From Anagrus nilaparvatae (lineage: Eukaryota > Arthropoda > Insecta > Hymenoptera > Mymaridae), in assembly GCA_022575985.1 (NCBI GenBank), contig JAKSXM010000263.1, positions 5,746,001-5,810,000 on the forward strand: 64,000 bases of DNA, read 5' to 3'. The notes beneath the pieces were generated by a model, which ran no database searches, had not been told where the DNA came from, and worked only from the letters and a program-made list of their open reading frames with translations. The translations under genes were made by a program, and so were the position numbers. The number at the start of each line of letters is the position of its first letter. Positions within the stretch are counted from its first letter, which is position 1. This document shows positions 43,601 through 56,334 of this stretch, in pieces.

Positions 43601-44139
43601 AATATTTCGTAATTAATTTTAAATTATGTTCTAAATTATTTTGTAAGATTTCAAAATTTGTAATTTTATTATTTAAGGTGTTACAATACTAAAAATTTAT
43701 GATAACAGAAATGAATGAAACTTATACAACATAAAAATAAAGTCTTTAAGAAATGAAATAAACTTTCTTTTACAATTGTAAAAAAAAAAAAAGTAAACTT
43801 TGGTTGCCTAATTATTATTTAATCAAGAAAAAAGTGTAGGTAGTTTAACATTGCTCTTATGGAAAATCATCTTTGGAGCTTGTGAAAAGTATGATTGCAC
43901 TCAAATAATATGGTAAATAAAAGCTCAAAGATTATATTTCCAATTTGTTTTACTTGTTTCATTGCATAATTATTAAATAATTAAATAAAAACTATGTAAG
44001 TGACCTAATTTTATACTAATACATATACGATTTTACATATGCATGTAGCGTCGATAATTCAGAAATCAAAAAAAATACAAACAAAATGGCGGCTTTAGTA
44101 TTGTAACAGCTTAAGCAGTTTTGTGAATTACACAGCTGC
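43601..44139. other. A/T-rich stretch with diverged repeat
   Basis: No gene. About 43835-43970 resembles 14330-14480 in the same orientation. Confidence 0.4.
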
Positions 44140-44640
44140 ACAAAAAAAAAGTTCTGATCCTGTAACTAGACCTACCTACACAGGCCTGTACCTACAGGTA
44201 ACTTTTCCGATGTCCTAAAACCGAATCTGAAGTCAGAAATTAGCCTACACCGCAGATTTTGCCCCAGCTACCCCCAGCCACCCTCAAAACCGCCGAAAAA
44301 GCAAATATTTTACTATGTCCAAAAGTTAAAAATAAAAGTACTTTAGTTACGTATTTTGGTGTACTAAAACCAGATCTGAACTCAGAATTTAGCCTACACC
44401 CTCAGATTTTGCCCTAGCTACCCCCAACCACCCTCTAAACCACCCCAAAAATCAAATATTTTACTATATATATCCAAAAGTTAAAAATAAAAGTACTTTA
44501 GTTACGTATTTATATATCCTAAAACCGAATCTGAAGTCAGAATTTAGCCTACACCATCAGATTTTTCCCCAGATAGCCCCAGTCACCCTCTAAACCGCCC
44601 CAGAGGGTGAATCTTTTACTTTGTGCAAAAGTTATAAATT
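44140..44640. repeat. Tandem repeat, ~150 bp x 3
   Basis: TTTAGCCTACACC preceded by GAATCTGAAGTCAG recurs near 44222, 44372 and 44528. Part of a fourth copy lies at 49045-49150, beyond the inverted repeat that starts at 44645. Confidence 0.8.
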
Positions 44641-44962
44641 AACCCAATAAGCATAAAAAACTCTTGAAGAGAACTTGACGCATACTTTAATACTTCTTTT
44701 TTTTTTTTCATCAGTTCCTCAAGAACTCTTCAAGAATACGTGAATGTCGGTTCTACAAGATTGCGTGAAGAACTCTTAGAGAAATCTTTACCGCAAAATT
44801 ATTTAAAAAAAACTTTTTTTAATTTATTTATTTATTTTCTTTTTAAATTATTGGTTCCTCAAAGAGGAACCATTGTGTTAGGTCAAAATTTAATTTTCTA
44901 TTCTTTGGCATATAAGCACGTTTTGGGATCCCAGGAAGCTAAAAAACCGGTTTTTAAAAAAA

Positions 44963-44965
<3 letters not shown>

Positions 44966-45016
<51 letters not shown>
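44966..45016. repeat. (GT)n microsatellite
   Basis: About 24 GT repeats, ending GTACGTATGTATG. Confidence 0.95.
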
Positions 45017-45017
<1 letters not shown>

Positions 45018-45039
45018 TATGTATGTAATCGGTGATATT

Positions 45040-46608
45040 TCACAAACATTATGGAATTAAGACCTAATTTTTTTTTCAAAAATTTTTTCACCAAAAAAGC
45101 TTGAGGTACTTTTTTTTTTTTTTTATTTGGATGTAATACCTCATTTATTTCCATGAAAGTACTTATATTTGAAAGTATGGTTTTTACATGATATCTCGAA
45201 TCGGATACTTAATTTTCTGAAAATTTTTTTTGTAAAATTTTTTTCACAAAAAATACAAAAAATACAAATTTTTTTTTTCTTTTTGGACGTAGTACCTAAT
45301 TTATTTCCATGGAAGTACTAGTTTTAAGAACCTTGTTTATTGTTATTTTTTGGATCTGATACTTAATTTTTTCAAAATTTTTTTTGTCAAAATTAAATAA
45401 TAGAAAAATAAAAAAAAATGCAATATATTTTTTTTTTTTGGTGTAATACCTCATTTAATTCTATGAAAGTACTAATATCTGAAAATATTGTAACTAGTGA
45501 TATTTCAAAACCATTATCGAATTAAGACCTAATTTTTTTTTCAAACATTTTTTTACCAAAAAATCTCAAACCCCCCCTTTTTTTTTAATTTGGATGTAAT
45601 ACCTCATTTATTTCCATGAAAGTACTTATATTTGAAAGTATAGTTTTCAAATGATATCTCGAATTGGATACTTATTTTTCTGAAAATTTTTTTTCTAAAA
45701 TTTTTTTCACAAAAAAATACAAAAAATACCAATTTTTTTTTTCTTTTTGGAGTTAGTACCTAATTTATTTCCATGGAAGTACTAGTTTTAAGAACTTTGT
45801 TTATTGTTATTTTTTGGATCTGATACTTAATTTTTTCAAAATTTTTTTTGTCAAAATTAAAAAAATAGAAAAATAAAAAAAATTGCAATATTTATTTTTT
45901 TTTTTGGTGTAATACCTCATTTAATTCTATGAAAGTACTAATATCTGAAAATATTGTAACTAGTGATATTTCAAAACCATTATCGAATTAAGACCTAATT
46001 TTTTTTCCAAACATTTTTTAATCAAAAAATCTCAAACCCCCCCTTAATTTTTATTTTGGATGTAATACCTCATTTATTTCCATGAAAGTACTATTATACT
46101 TGAAAGTATGGTTTTTACTTGATATTTCCAATCTGATACTTAATTTTTTGAAAATTTTTTTCCTAAAATTTTTTTCTCAAAAAAATACATAAAACACCAA
46201 ATTTATTTTTCGTTTTGGACATATTTAATTTATTTTAATGAGAGTACAAGTTTTAGAAATTTAGTTTATGGAAATTTTTTGTATCCGATCACAATTTTTT
46301 TTTTTTTTTCTTTTAACACACAAGAAAGAGTGATGGAAATCTTGCCTCTTTTTGACTTCCTTGGATTATTTTGCTCGTTGCTATGTTTATTTATGTATGC
46401 AGCTTAATGAAATTATAAACAATAATAAACAGCTTAAAAATATTAAATGGTTATGTTTGCATTTTAAAATTAAGATTTAAAAGTTATATTGGCATTTTTC
46501 AAAGAATCAAACAATTTATAGAATTAAATAATTTATTATTGATTAATAGAAATAATATAAATAATGTTAAAATCTTGAAGCAATTAATGTGGTTATTTTT
46601 TTTATTAC

Positions 46609-46643
<35 letters not shown>

Positions 46644-47762
46644 TCAAGGGAATCTTGTGAATCTTACATCAGCCATGGAGTGTTTGCGGGCCTTAAAGGC
46701 CCGCAAATTTCCATGACTGCCCAGTTGCACAAAGTGTACAACTGGGAGACCACCGGCGAACTCGGTCGCCGGCTACGCCCCAGATTCTTACTGGATAAAC
46801 ACACTATAAACCCCCCTGCGCTTGTTTGCCCCAAACCGGAACTCCCTTTTCAGGTATAACTTCAGTTTGGGACGCGCAGCCTAGGCAACTGGCCGCTGCC
46901 TTCCCCCAGCCTAGTGACAGGAGAGCAATCTACGATAGAAAGCCCTCCTCCTTTTTCTTCAACAAGGTGGCCCTTACGTACTCTGCTACTTTGTTCCAAT
47001 TTTCAGAACTCCGTAGCATTTCCGGAACCACCTTCTCTGGCCTCCAAATCGGGAAGGGCGGGCGCCCTTCCACGTAGCGCATACATCCGAAGAAAGTATG
47101 CTCCACTGTATCCTTCTCGCCTGGGCAGTGCAAGCACTCCTCTGTTGCCACCTTATGCCAATGTTTCAACATTGCACGGAAATACCCGTGTCCAGTCAAG
47201 AATTGGGTGAGGTAAAAATCCACCTCCCCATTACAAAATATTATTATTATTATTATTATCATTGTTGCGGAAGATTGGTCAAATGCAAGAACTACACTGA
47301 GAAAATAAATTATAAGAAATTATTATAAATTCTGGTAAAAGCTCCTATCTTTTTATAATAATTGAGCGAATATTTGTAATTTTCGCATCGTTACCAAAGA
47401 AATGGTTTCTTTGACAAAACAAAAAAATCATGTTACGCAATATTTTAATTATTAAGGGATAATTGTTATATATTCTAATAAAATAAAATTTTATAAAAAA
47501 AATAAAATTAGATTTTTTAATATTTTTCTCTTTTTAATTATGCAAAAATGATTTAAAATCCATTAACGCCTTCGCGACCAATCCACGGACGCTAGAATTT
47601 TCACTTTATTAACAAAATGATCTTAATAATCTACTTTACCAGCTACTAAAAACGAAAAATGTATGTATAATTGCATGGTTGTAATCAATAATATTTGTTG
47701 TAAATTAAGATTACCGCCCATTGTTTGAGGAACCTCAGTGCCAGCTAGTTGGCAGGGTATTT
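45040..47762. repeat. ~460-bp repeat array plus tail block (copy 2, interrupted)
   Basis: A direct-orientation homologue of 12240-13993. Array units lie at 45040-46310 (marker spacing ~465 bp), the tail starts at about 46311 and its last part is at 47390-47762, closing with the same TGAGGAACCTCA and TGCCAGCTAGTTGGCA hairpins. A 5'-truncated R1-clade LINE (46614-47229) sits in the middle. Confidence 0.75.
46614..47229 (-). pseudogene. R1-clade LINE, 5'-truncated 3' end
   Basis: Minus-strand fragment with poly(A) visible as a ~30-T run (46613-46642), a ~290-bp 3' UTR, and the last ~100 codons of ORF2 (GEVDFYLTQFLTGHGYFR, CLHCPGEKDTVEHTFFGC knuckle, stop at 46930). The 10-bp duplication ATTACAAAAT (46604-46613, 47230-47239) marks it as a true retrotransposition with 5' truncation. 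The right duplication is followed at once by (ATT)n. Confidence 0.88.
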
Positions 47763-47862
47763 TTTTATATAGGCACTTATATTTTTATTAATAACTTGTT
47801 AATTTTTTTTTAAGGTAAAAAATCTGATAAAAAAACCAAAGAAAAATTTTGACTTCGACTGG

Positions 47863-47938
47863 GATTGAACCGAGGTCCGTGACTTCCAAAGGCTGCGACA
47901 TTATCCATTGTGCTAACAAGACACTACAATTTAATCAA
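47863..47938 (-). ncRNA. tRNA-like sequence (pseudo-tRNA or SINE head)
   Basis: On the minus strand an A box TTAGCACAATGGATAATG and a B box GGTTCAATCCC lie at tRNA spacing, with an anticodon-like loop around CCTTTGGAAG. The acceptor arm pairs poorly, so I do not call a functional tRNA. No flanking duplication was seen. Confidence 0.35.
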
Positions 47939-48169
47939 AAAATTTTAACGACTATATGTTACAGATAATAACTATCGAAATTATATGCAGAGTAAATTAT
48001 GCATATCCAGTAAAATGCATATTAGAAAATAAAAATTAGAACTAAAATAAATACTTTTCAGGAAATTCCAAAAACGCGCCGTTTAAAGACTTGTTTTCAA
48101 TAATGATAAACTTAATAACATTCTTTTAACTTATGTAATGGTTATGTTATGGTTAAAGAAAACTTTCAT

Positions 48170-48920
48170 TTTTTACTCTAATATATTTTCCGATTTTCCA
48201 AGATGGTGGACCAAAAGCATGAAAAAAGGAATTTTATACATAACAGACGGTTTTAGAGGTTGAGAAACACATTTTTATAAATGAAAATTTTTATCTTTTC
48301 ACCCCAACATATTTTCCAATTTTCCAAGATAGGGGACCAAAAAATTTAAAAAAATAAATTTTTAACTTTACAAGGGGGTTTTTTAAGGCAAGAAAAATGA
48401 AATTTCGGTGGAAAAAATGTATTTTTTAACCCAAAATATTTCCCGATTTTCCAAGATGACAGACGGGAAACTAAAAACAATAAACTTTTGGCTTCTCATT
48501 ACAGAATTCATTTTTCTTGTCCTCAGAAACTCCTTTGCAAAGTTAATAGTTCATTTTTTTAATTTTACGGTTCAACATCTTGGAAAATTGGAAAATATTT
48601 TGGGTTGAAAAATAAAATTTTCCACCGCAAATTCATTTTTCTTGCCCTTAAAACCCCCTTGAAAAGCTAAAAGTTCATTTTTTCAAGTTTTTCGTTCCGC
48701 TATCTTGGAAAAACGGAAAATATTTGGGGTTGAAAAATAAATATTTTCCACCGAAAATTCATTTTTTTTCCCTAAAAAACCCCCTTGTAAAGTTAAAAGT
48801 TTATTTTAAAAAATTTTTCGGTCTGCCGTTTTGGAAAATCGGAAAATATTTTGAGTCGAAAAACAAATATTTTGTTCCGGAAATTCATTTTTCTTGTCTT
48901 AAAAAAGCTAAAAGTTAATT
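48170..48920. repeat. FB-like palindrome of ~126-bp subrepeats
   Basis: Three units in one orientation (TTTTCCAAGAT near 48196, 48322, 48450) face three in the other (ATCTTGGAAAA near 48570, 48700, 48830), with period ~125-130 bp. Same unit family as 58080-60300. Open frames at 48408-48608 and 48724-48918 are by-products of the repeat. Confidence 0.8.
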
Positions 48921-49035
48921 TTTTGTTTAATTATCATCTCCTGAAGGGTTCTTCACGTTGACTTGAAGAACCGACATTCACGCACTCTTCAAGAACACTT
49001 TAACTTCGAAAAGGTGCTTATTGGGAAAGTATCTT

Positions 49036-49775
49036 AGTTCCGTTTTCTGATATTCTAAAAACGAATTTTAAGTCAGAATTTATCCGTCATCCATAGTTTT
49101 CGTCCCAGCTAGTTACCCTCTAAAGTCTACCAGAGGAAGGTTAAACCCAGCCGTAAATATTCACATGATTAATCATATGATTAATCATACGATTATCATG
49201 TCCTTTATCATATGAATAAACACATGAGAAATTGACCGATATTCTCATGTGATTAATCACGTGATTTTACTGCGTAAAATTTTTTTAAAAAATTAGTTAA
49301 AATTTCTGTAATTTGTTTGAATTGAATTATTCAACATTATTTTTTCATTTTAAACATATTTTTATTTAAATAACAAATGTAGATGAAAAAACCTTAATTA
49401 GAAATTTTTCTTATCATTCTAATTTTTTATTTATAAATTAAAGAAATTAAAGTTTATAAATTATTATGTGTATTAAAACAAAGTATTTTTATGTACATAT
49501 TAAAATGTCCCCGGTGCATAAGCTAACATTAATTTAGGATATATTTAACCTTAATTTTGGGTAAATTTAACGATAATTTAATGTTAAATTTAATGTTCAT
49601 TTTTACATTAACGTAAAAATGAACCCAAAATTTTTTTCCTCAAAAAATTGCTTTTTGGCGTATTTGCAGAAACTTGGCATACAAAATAAATAAAGAATAA
49701 AAAGAATTTTGTATTTTTTTCATTTTTTTTACTTTAATAAATAATTTATAAAATATATTTAATTTTTATAATAGA
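49036..49775. other. A/T-rich stretch before the copia fragment
   Basis: Contains a partial copy of the ~150-bp unit (49045-49150), then a cluster of ATGATTAATCA-type short palindromes (49170-49265). Otherwise nothing recognised. Confidence 0.45.
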
Positions 49776-52058
49776 ACCCCTCATAAATCAAACGATTTTA
49801 AAACGCCACTTGAAAGGTTTTCTCCAAAATTGAAACTGCATTTAGATAAAATTAGAAGATTTGGATGTATTGCTTATGTTAAAGTACCAATTTCAGAAAC
49901 AAAATTTTCAGTAAAAGCAATAAAAACAGTACTAGTAGGTTTTTTAAATGTCGGTTATATATTATTGCACCCTCCAACTAGAAGATTCATGTGTTCTCGA
50001 CATGTTAGATTTAATGAAAAATTAATGTACAAAGATGAATTTAAGAATCATGAAAATTTTCAAAATGAATTAGAGTATGTGGAAAGTGCAGATTCACTTT
50101 TATTTGAGAACGATGATTCAGATATCGAAACTGAAAACGAACATGAATCAGAAACAAATACTAATATAGAAAATTTAAATGAAATTAAAAATAAAAGAGG
50201 TATACCAAAGAAAAGAAATTTGCAAAATGAAAAACAAAAGGAATCGTCACCTGTAAGAAAACAACCAAAAAGATCAGCAAAGGTAGATAAAGAATTTATG
50301 ATATATGCTATGGAAACAGATTTTGAAAACTTAATAGAAGATACAAGTTTTGCTTATTTTACAACCAACAGTATAGATAAAAGTAAAGTTATATTTGATG
50401 TTGACGAATCAAAAGAAGTTACTTATAATCTTGAACAAGACGAAATTAGGTTTTCACTGTTAGCTACAATCAATAAAGATCCTTCGTCTTATAAAGAAGC
50501 TTTATTATCTCCAAATTCTACAAATTGGTTAAAAGCTATTGATGAAGAAATAAATTCAATTAATGAAAATAAAGTTTGGAAATTAATAGATAGACCATTA
50601 GATAAGAAAGAAGAGAAAAAATTAAATATTATAGATTCTAGATGGATATTTACTAGAAAAACAAGAGACGATGGTAAAATAAAATTTAAAGCTAGATTAG
50701 TTATTAGAGGTTTTAAAGATCTTAAATGTTATGAACTAAAAGAAACGTATGCTCCTGTATCTAGACTTCCATTAATTAGAGCAATTTTAGCCATTGTAAA
50801 TAAATACAACTTAGAATTATATCAAATGGATGTTAAAAATTCGTTTTTAAATGGAATTTTAGATGAAGATATATATATGGAAATACCAGAAGGTTTTGAA
50901 GAAAATTCAGAGATTAGAAAAACAAAAATATGCAAATTGCAAAAAGCTTTATATGGTTTAAAAATTAGCCCGAAAAAGTGGAATAAAAGATTCTCAGAAG
51001 AGGTACAAAAATTGGGTTTAGAAAATGATATACATGAACCTTGTTTATATACATGGAGGAAAAATGGAAATTTTGTATTTTTAATAGCTTATGTAGATGA
51101 CTTATTAATTGGTGGGAATGATTCTGACAAAATTAATAAAGTTAAAATTGATTTAAAGGGAATATTTAAAATGAAAAATTTAGGAGAATTAAAAATGTAC
51201 TTAGGTATGCAAATTGAAAGAAATAGAAAAAGTCAAATTTTAACCATAAATCAGTCAGAATATATTGAAAAGATTTTAGAACGATTTAATATGAAAGAGA
51301 GAAAACCTCAAAAGTCTCCAATGGAAACAAGTCAAGTTAAGAAAAGAAAAATGAAAGATAATTCAATTTTTGTTGAAAAAGTACCTTATAGAGAAGCTAT
51401 AGGTAGTTTATTATACTTAGCGGGAGCTACTAGACCAGATATTACATATGCTGTGAATATATTAGCTAGAAAACAATCTAATCCATCTACAGAAGATTGG
51501 AACGATATTACAAGAATATTCAGATATCTTAGAGGTACCAGTTCAATTGGACTAACTTATAAAGGTAAAAATGAAAAACTAGAAGCTACTACAGATTCAA
51601 GTTTTAGAGATTGGAATGACTCATCGTCGACTAGTGGCTATGTTATAACTTTGTATGGTGATACTATTGCAGGGCGTAGTCATAAACAGGATGAGAAAAA
51701 TTTATCAACTTGTGGAGCAGAGTATTTAGCGATGAGTGAAGCTTGTCGTGAATTAATATCATTAGATAAGGCTATTAGAGAAATTTTGGGACATACATTT
51801 TATCCTATAACAATTTGGTGAGACAATACATCTGCAAATGGAAATACAGAAATGGAAGGAAGTCATAGACTAAAACATTTCGACTACCCTGTAGAAACTA
51901 TAGCAGAAAATCTTAGATTTAGAGAAGAAAATGGCAAGAAAAAGCCTCTGGCAGAATGTCATGGCGATTTCGTCAAAGATTTAACGATAAAAGGAAAAGT
52001 AAAAATTAAGAACCGACTTCGGGAGGTTTTTTGTTACCAAAAAAGCACCACTTCCTGA
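49776..52058 (+). pseudogene. Ty1/copia retrotransposon pol, 5'-truncated with a stop
   Basis: The frame begins in the last part of the integrase (TPLERFSPKL, IRRFGCIAYVKVP, KTVLVGFLNVGYILL), passes a Glu/Asn-rich linker, and enters a copia-type RT: WLKAIDEEINSINENKVWKL, SRWIFTRK, KARLVIRGF, ETYAPVSRL, LYQMDVKNSFLNG, KALYGLKISPKKW and the YVDDLLI catalytic motif (near 51090). RNase H follows (TDSSF, GAEYLAMSEA). A TGA at 51819-51821 stands just before DNTSAN, the third RNase H acidic motif; the same frame then continues to TGA 52056-52058 (SHRLKHFD). Gag, protease and most of the integrase are missing and no LTRs are seen. In-frame length and coding quality suggest recent decay. Codons are A/T-rich like the surroundings. 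Confidence 0.9.
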
Positions 52059-55013
52059 GAATCTCAAGTCGCTCCCATCCAGAGCAGATTTCGCCGAATA
52101 TTCACCCCCCCCCCCCCCTCTTTCCCATAGAATCCGATTCTCATATTAAACAATTTTTTTTTTAATTGCGCATGCGCGAGAAATCGCTAAAAGACGCTGT
52201 TATTTTTTAAATTTGAATTTTTAAAATGCCTATAAGTAAAAAATTTTATAATTTGGCTTAAATTTTTCCTTGGACTTTGGATAACAACAAATTTCGATGA
52301 AACCTTTATTTTAAGAGCTCTATATTATCAAAAAGAAAAAAATGTTGTTCATTTTTTTCAAATTTCAAATTTCCAGCCAAGTTTCGTTACTAATTAAAAA
52401 TCTGACCAAAAATTTGGATTCCGCGAGAAATTTTATATAAGTATGTATCTCTTTATATTTTCAAGAGCTTTTATTTTAAAACAGAGAAATTTTAAATTAA
52501 AAGATTTAAATATCTCATTTTTTTAAGGAATCTTTTTATTTTTTAAATTAAACTAAATAAATCAAAATTAATCAGAAAATCCTTTCAAATTTAACTGTCA
52601 TAACATAAAAGCTCTCAAAAACATAAAAATATACATCCGTATGTAAAACTTCCCGCGGAATCCAAATTTTTGGTCAAATTTTTAATTGGTCATGTGACCT
52701 GGCATGAAATTTGAAATCTGTGAAAAATAAACTTAAATTTTTTTCTTTATGATCTAAAGCTCTCAAAAAGCAATAACCCATCAAAGTTTTTTTTATCCAA
52801 AATATATGAAGTCTAAGGAAAAATTAAAGCCCAACTAAAACATTTTTTAACTAATAAGCATTTGAGGAATTTAACGAATTTGACGAATTACGCGTGCGCG
52901 ATGGCTGAAGTACACATTTAATACACGCTCCGTAATTTTAAATAAAAAGAAGCACTATCAATTGTTTAAAAATCACAAAAAATAGTAAGAAACATAGATT
53001 TATCATAAAACTAACTACAGTGCAATACAAAACAAACATAAAACATAAAAAAATAGTGCAATTTGAAGAAAAAATTTTCAAACTCTAACTCCGCGTCAGC
53101 CGCCATACATATGTATCAGATTACTCATTTCTTCAATATCAAAATTTTATACAACGTACATATATATATTAGACTGTGTCTTATTTTTTAATTTTCGAAA
53201 TTTTTTGGCTCCCCCCATTTTTTTCGAATATTTTGGTCATAAAAAACCCCCAGCTCCAAGGATTTTGATTTTCGATTTTTTTAACCCGTGCAGCTGAGCA
53301 CTTGAAGTTTCCCATTTAAATAACATGGGAAATTCGGGTTTTTAGCTATACAAATTTTTACAAAATCCAAAAAGCTTTTTTAAAAGCTAATTTTTACTGA
53401 AAACATACTTTAATATGTTGTAAAGACATGCAAAAAGCCCTGCATTCATTCCAAAGGGAATTGTGGGGCTAGAAACGCAAATTTACATGTTGGTTCAATC
53501 TTATAAAATAAGGTTTTTCGGTAATTTTCAATAAAACGCTGCAACCTCAAAAATGAACCAAAATACTTCTGATTATTCTACTTTTTTTGGTGTAAATGTC
53601 ACCTTTCAAATGACGTAAAACTCGTATATTTATCACTGATTCTCTCACCGCTGTAGTCAATTAACCTATTGATAATTTTTGACCCAAAAGGCCCAATTTT
53701 TAAATTTGTTTAAATTGCTGCCAAAATTGTAATTTTCGACAAAATTGAGTTTTATAGGCCTTAAAAGTTTTCTGCAAGCTTCAAAATTCCAAAAATTTTT
53801 TACTCACTGCTTCTCAATAAATTATTAACCAGAGATGATAATTTAAAGTCATAGTCCCAATTTCAGGGTGTAACGTAATGACATATTTGCCCAAATAGAG
53901 GGCGCAATATTTAAATAAAAGAATCAAGTGTGATTCATGTTAAAGGTATTTAACGGGACTCGATTACAAATCAAGAATAGGAACAAATTCGAAAGCTGGT
54001 GTAATCTGTTATTGTGCAATTACCGCTTTCTCCTATTCTAAGAATTGATCGAGTTCCCCTCTGGTTTCGGGCGTTGGCCCGCGTCATCGATTGCAAAACG
54101 TTACATCCCCATACAGAGCTCAGGAGGAGAATTTGATGATCTGTCAAATTCTCCCGCACTATATATACTCGCGGATTGTGAAGGATCGGTCTTCTCGTTT
54201 TGGGCCTCAAGTCGTACAGATCATAGTTTGTGTAGTGACAAGTATCCAGTAGACGCCAGCCACACTGTCTTTACTGGAGTCAATTTGATTACTTTGGAAA
54301 ATCGCTCAGTTTTAATTAAGTATACTGTAAGCCTTAATCTTTATTATATTCTTAACATTTAACTCTCTATTTAAAGCCAATTGTCATATATAATTATATT
54401 CAATCTTTATTATAAATAAATTAAGCTTTATTCTTTTAAATCATTCTCTTTAATTGAACTTACTACCTTTCCCGCCGTTTAGTGTCTGCATAAGACGCAA
54501 GGCTAAAAGGTTACGTTAAAATCGCATTTCGTGTTACGTCAGTCAATTTTAATTCAGTTTTGCAAATAAATAAGTAGAGTCTGTAACGTCCTCAACCCTT
54601 TCAAAAAAAAAAATTTTTTTTCTTCGAGGTTCTTTTTCCGTGTATGTCAAAATTAACTACACGTAAGGCTTCCCGTGTAGGCAAATTTATATTCAAATTT
54701 ATTTTGATTATAGATTTACTTTATGAAAATCTTATGACGACACGGAAAATCTTTTTCAGTTATTCAAGGCGAAAACTAATTTCACTTGCGAGAAAAACGA
54801 TTCTGTTTTGGTTTCACCGGATAACTGGAAAAACCTTAGTTTGAAAACTAATTTCGCTTGCGAGTTTTCTTTTATTTTTGATTCCATTTTCAAAAATAAA
54901 TTTAGATAAAAGGAAAGCTTGAGAGATGGAAATATTAGCATTAAATTAAGCATAGTTTAAGCTACATGTATGAAAAACCCTAATTTTAGCATCATAAATT
55001 TTTAAGTTTTATT

Positions 55014-56010
55014 CACTGGTGGAAAAAAAAAGAGTACGAAAAAGTACAAAAAAATTCAAAAGTATTCATAATGTATTAAAAACTATTCTAAAGTAACGCA
55101 AAAAAATTCTTAAGAATTTATAATAATTCAAAACTGTGCACAAAAAAAGTTCAAAAGTGTAACAATTTGCCGTCTTCGAAAATACTTTTATACTTTTTTG
55201 AATTGTTTTGAATACTTTGAAATACTTTAAAATAGTTTTGAATAATTTAAAAATTTTTTAAATTTTATTAAATTCATAATATTTATTTGTTTTATTTTTG
55301 CATTTTTCAATTGAAAAAATTAATATTCTAATTTAATATTGAATAATCTGTGCTTATCCACGAGAGCAAAAAATTAGTTGCGAAAAAGTGAATTACTTTA
55401 TCACGATATAGTGTCAAGATAAATTTGCTCTTATAAGCATTTGAAAATACATTTTGTTAACGAATACAAAAAAAGGTGAGAGGCCATCTACGTTTAAAAA
55501 AAAAAATTAAAAATATTATTTTTTTTTAATCTTCTAGATGGCACCTTCTATTTTTTTGTATCTCGTTAACAAAATGTATTTTCAACTGCTTATAAGAGCA
55601 AATTTATCTTGACACTATCGTGATAAAGTAATTCACTTTTTCGCAACTAATTTTTTGCTCTCGTGGATAAGCACAGATTATTCAATATTAAATTAGAATA
55701 TTAATTTTTTCAATTGAAAAATGCAAAAATAAAACAAATAAATATTATGAATTTAATAAAATTTAAAAAATTTTTAAATTATTCAAAACTATTTTAAAGT
55801 ATTTCAAAGTATTCAAAACAATTCAAAAAAGTATAAAAGTATTTTCGAGGACGGCAAATTGTTACACTTTTGAACTTTTTTTGTGCACAGTTTTGAATTA
55901 TTATAAATTCTTAAGAATTTTTTTGCGTTACTTTAGAATAGTTTTTAATACATTACGAATACTTTTGAATTTTTTTGTATTTTTTCGTACTCTTTTTTTT
56001 TCCACCAGTG
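55014..56010. repeat. 997-bp near-perfect palindrome
   Basis: Ends CACTGGTGGAAAAAAAA and complement. Arms of about 480 bp match almost base for base around a ~40-bp A/T loop near 55512 (for example GTGCACAAAAAAAGTTCAAA near 55137 and its complement near 55875). No open reading frame. A convincing target duplication was not found. Confidence 0.88.
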
Positions 56011-56326
56011 TTTTCATAAATAAATCACATAAAAAGCTCATAATTAGCTTAGTCAAAAGAAAAAGGGCTTTAAAGTAATTTATTTCTGGAAAATTGAGAA
56101 AATTAAGTTCAAAAATTAAATTAAACAACAGCTAATTTGCATAATCGAGTGGAACACTCCTTATTTTGAAATATCACGTTTTTGTCGCCCGGCGATAAGA
56201 AAGCATCATCCGATCTATGCGTGCTCCCCCCATAGACAAGCTCTAAGTCTATTATTTTTGATAAGACCCTCACCCACTCTTGATTTTATCAGGAGGGGAA
56301 GATGGTCTTATCAGAGATTTTGGGTG

Positions 56327-56334
56327 TATAAATA
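56327..56334 (+). promoter_or_regulatory. TATA-like box of LTR family 2
   Basis: GTATAAATACTGGAG lies about 450 bp before the LTR end and corresponds to CTTAAATACTCGTG in the other family-2 LTR, where it is triplicated. Upstream at 56215-56320 are several CTTATC/GATAAG-type sites. Confidence 0.55.

Larger units (their letters stand above)
44645..49030. repeat. Inverted repeat pair enclosing a repeat cluster
   Basis: Ends at about 44645-44790 and 48935-49030 are inverted complements (CCCAATAAGCA; GTGAATGTCGGTTCT; CGTGAAGAAC). They enclose the (GT)n, the second ~460-bp block, an R1 fragment, a tRNA-like sequence and an FB-like array. Whether they are the termini of one element or two independent copies is not clear. 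Confidence 0.55.

Noticed and set aside
44740..45154. Frames across the (GT)n repeat
   Set aside because: Poly Cys-Val and His-Thr come from the microsatellite, not from a gene.
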